Part shown: positions 62,170 through 64,000 of the stretch, one piece after another
How positions within the stretch are numbered: position 1 is the first letter of the stretch
Layout: the number at the start of each line of letters is the position of its first letter
Assembly (NCBI RefSeq): GCF_002156875.1
Contig: NZ_NCSY01000007.1
Location: 1-64,000, forward strand
Length of the DNA stretch: 64,000 nucleotides
Source of the DNA: Bacillus sp. EAC
GTDB taxonomy: Bacteria > Bacillota > Bacilli > Bacillales > Bacillaceae_G
Direction of reading: 5' to 3'
Translations under genes and position numbers: made by a program
Notes under the pieces: generated by a model
The model's database searches: none
Told to the model about the DNA's origin: nothing
What the model saw: only the letters and a program-made list of their open reading frames with translations

Positions 62170-62210
62170 CTTAATAAACTAACGAGCGCGTTAGTTGAAC
62201 AACGAAAAAA
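62170..62210 (+). repeat. Array repeat 67 (A only)
   Basis: A at 62177-62196 (AGCG), right flank GAACAACGAAAAA. The B stem is absent. Confidence 0.9.
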
Positions 62211-62360
62211 ATAATATTCTTTAACTAATTCTTTTTTAGAGGTTGATTAAGTCCAGATAACTTAGAATTATATAATAGCTTACAAAAATAACCATGAATA
62301 CAAATAAGGAACCATTGTTTTATAAGTATTATTGTACCTATATTGGAAATATTAATCATT

Positions 62361-63830
62361 ATGATGAATCGAGATATAGATAATTTAACGATTAGCTTAC
62401 ATAACAATATAAAGATAATAAGTGAGAAATTAAATAATCCTTCTGATTTAATTATTCGGCATATAAAAATAGGAGGTAATGACAAGCACGATGCCGCACT
62501 TGTTTTTCTACATGGAATTACGAATACAGAATTCATTCAAAATTGTATTATCAAGCCTCTTTTAGAAATAACTGAAACTGTAAATGAGGATTTTATAGAA
62601 GACTTAGCTTACCATACTATCCAATCGAGTATCGTTGAAATAATTCTCTCATTTGATACATGCATCCAAGGATTATTAAAAGGAAAAACTCTACTATTAC
62701 TCAATGGGCATAACAGTGCTATTCTGGCGGATACCAAGGATTGGAAGCATCGAGCTGTTGAACAAACAAATGCAAATCGATCTGTATTTGGCCCAAACCA
62801 AGGTTTCAATGAACAGCTAGAAGTGAATATAAATTTATTAAGAAAAATTGTACAATCCTCTGATCTATGTATTGAAGAAATAAAAATAGGAACTTATACT
62901 AAAACCTCAATTGTTATTATTTACTTAAAAGGAAGAGTGGATCAAAAGGTTTTAGTAGAGACAAGAAATCGTATTACTTCTATAGAAGTAGATTACATTA
63001 TAGAGTCAAGAGTAGTTGAAGATGTAATTGAAGGAAAAAAAACGATTTTTCCCTTACTAACCAATACGGAAAGACCCGACCTCGTTGCCTCGAGTTTATA
63101 TGAAGGTCGAGTAGCGATTATGACAGAGGGGACCCCACAATCAATTATTGTACCCACGTTATTTATTCAATGTTTTCAATCAGCTGACGAATATTATATG
63201 AAACTTGGAAGATTTACCAATCGCCTAAGTACATTTATTGCGTTTATTTTAACAATCTTATTACCTGGTTTTTATCTTGCAATCGAAGAATTTCACAAGG
63301 ATTGGGTTTCTCCCAAATTTTCAAAACAGCTATTTTCTAATTCAGATACACTTCCATCAGCAATAATGGAGGTCTTGTTATTATTACTAGTTTTGGAAAT
63401 GATAGTTATTGCATCTGTCCGTGTACCTAAAGATATAGTTATTACATTATCTCTCGTTGGGGCTGTCGTTTTTGGAGAAGCTGCTACTCAAGCGAAATTA
63501 ATACATCCCATTAGTCTTGTAATTGTCGCAATCACATTTATTTCAAATTATGTGATTACCTCTAGAGGGCTTGCTAATCCAGTGTATACTTTGAGGACAA
63601 TATTTATTATATTAGGTTATTTCGTTGGAATTAGTAGTATGGTAATTGGACTTATATTATTGACAATATATATAGCTAGTTTAAAATCAGTGGGGGTTCC
63701 ATATTTAGCACCAATAATTCCTTTTCATCCAAAGGAATTCAAAGATACTTTTTATAGAGGAAATAGCAAAAAATTAATCAATAGTTTGCATGCTTATCCA
63801 CACGAAGATGAAAAAAACAATAAAAATTAA
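62361..63830 (+). CDS. GerA-family spore germination protein
   Basis: About 489 residues. The N-terminal cytoplasmic domain contains LNNPSDLIIRHIKIGG and NRSVFGPNQGFNEQLEVNI, positions matching the GerA hallmarks SSDLVIR and RGPREGFTE though the second is altered. Four or five C-terminal helices include the conserved TPSAIMEVLL-like LPSAIMEVLLLLLVLEMI. GerA-type subunits partner a GerB permease and GerC lipoprotein in the spore inner membrane; none is adjacent. No good ribosome site precedes the ATG at 62361/62364, so the start is uncertain. Confidence 0.88.
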   Translation: MMNRDIDNLTISLHNNIKIISEKLNNPSDLIIRHIKIGGNDKHDAALVFLHGITNTEFIQNCIIKPLLEITETVNEDFIEDLAYHTIQSSIVEIILSFDTCIQGLLKGKTLLLLNGHNSAILADTKDWKHRAVEQTNANRSVFGPNQGFNEQLEVNINLLRKIVQSSDLCIEEIKIGTYTKTSIVIIYLKGRVDQKVLVETRNRITSIEVDYIIESRVVEDVIEGKKTIFPLLTNTERPDLVASSLYEGRVAIMTEGTPQSIIVPTLFIQCFQSADEYYMKLGRFTNRLSTFIAFILTILLPGFYLAIEEFHKDWVSPKFSKQLFSNSDTLPSAIMEVLLLLLVLEMIVIASVRVPKDIVITLSLVGAVVFGEAATQAKLIHPISLVIVAITFISNYVITSRGLANPVYTLRTIFIILGYFVGISSMVIGLILLTIYIASLKSVGVPYLAPIIPFHPKEFKDTFYRGNSKKLINSLHAYPHEDEKNNKN

Positions 63831-63838
63831 ACGTGAGT

Positions 63839-63878
63839 AAAACATCCCTGTATCTAATTAAGATTACAGGGATGTTTT
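63839..63878. terminator. Terminator after the GerA gene
   Basis: AAAACATCCCTGTA pairs with TACAGGGATGTTTT. T-rich sequence follows. Confidence 0.88.
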
Positions 63879-63953
63879 ATTAGTCTTTGTTAAAATTTAT
63901 CTTTATTGATTTTCAATAAATGAAAAACCACAAAAATTATAATTTTTACTTAC

Positions 63954-64000
63954 TGTTATTCAACTAACGAGCGCGTTAGTTGAATATCATGAAGGTCTGT
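63954..64000 (+). repeat. Array repeat 68 (A, cut by window edge)
   Basis: A at 63962-63981 (AGCG), left arm TTATTC, right flank GAATATCATGAAGG running off the window. The array continues beyond it. Confidence 0.9.

Noticed and set aside
188-63981. Tail C as a provider of a -35 box (TTGAAT) for the next gene
   Set aside because: In the units I checked, the distance to the nearest TATAAT-like hexamer was not a constant 16-18 bases.
188-64000. The palindromes as ordinary rho-independent terminators
   Set aside because: Part A has no T-run, occurs in divergent gaps and overlaps stop codons; only part B is terminator-like. Several genes additionally have their own separate terminators (4654, 18086, 23836, 45965).
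188-64000. A CRISPR array
   Set aside because: Spacing between copies is gene-sized and irregular, the copies carry coding units, and no cas genes are present.
188-64000. Calling the locus a true integron
   Set aside because: No integrase gene or attI is visible and the cores do not match GTTRRRY/RYYYAAC exactly; kept as an analogy and hypothesis only.

Overview
The window is AT-rich DNA from an endospore-forming Bacillota, most likely a Bacillaceae member. Supporting signs are a GerA-family and a GerB-family spore germination protein, strong AGGAGG-type ribosome binding sites with ATG/TTG/GTG starts, lipoproteins, VanZ proteins, large secreted subtilases and LysM wall proteins. I cannot name the species. 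There are no rRNA, tRNA, CRISPR or phage genes and no recognisable integrase or transposase gene.

The dominant feature is a dense array of one dispersed repeat, about 67 copies in 64 kb, on average one per kilobase. A complete copy is about 90-100 bp with three parts. Part A is a palindrome, typically AACTAACG-AGCG-CGTTAGTT. Part B is a stem-loop followed by a T-run, whose stem sequence differs between copies. Part C is a tail such as CTAACTGGCAG...TTAGTTGAATAAGG, which looks like a decayed second copy of part A. Every copy I could orient points the same way (+), whatever the orientation of the gene beside it. Most repeat-to-repeat units hold one gene, usually short and with its own ribosome binding site. 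Minus-strand genes or small operons also sit inside units bounded by two direct (+) copies. This layout resembles the gene-cassette array of a chromosomal (super)integron more than scattered terminators or randomly inserted MITEs, but the repeats do not obviously match the integron attC core rule. I treat it as a candidate undescribed cassette-like array.

Layout. 0-13 kb: chloramphenicol acetyltransferase, small membrane proteins, a lipoprotein, an orphan GerB permease, DUF2750, a minus-strand LysM hydrolase, a Nudix hydrolase and an AlkD-like protein. 13-19 kb: a large unit with a decayed secreted-protein gene, a 1178-residue subtilase and a frameshifted YCII-like gene. 19-31 kb: small membrane proteins, lipoproteins, a UMF1-family MFS transporter, a Dph6-like ATP-PPase, an EamA transporter of visibly higher GC and a DUF4275 protein. 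31-39 kb: a secreted Ig-like protein (minus) and a 1394-residue subtilase with a C-terminal dockerin. 39-47 kb: S41 peptidase, SDR, VOC protein, FAD oxidoreductase, a GNAT and a VanZ protein. 47-59 kb: tiny TM/coiled-coil proteins, an XRE regulator with membrane partner, nucleoside hydrolase, a second VanZ protein, lipoproteins and an ABC-class ATPase. 58.5-64 kb: a TauE/SafE-type permease, an HTH membrane protein, DUF3055, a second GNAT and an orphan GerA protein.

The genes do not form one pathway; they look like independent accessory cargo (resistance, acetyltransfer, membrane, lipoprotein and wall functions). Three further patterns stand out. Related genes recur in separate units (GNAT, VanZ, lipoprotein and TM/coiled-coil pairs). 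Many units carry genes broken by one or two in-frame stops whose downstream coding is still intact. Several genes have an ATA or ATT codon where the start codon should be, behind a good Shine-Dalgarno sequence.
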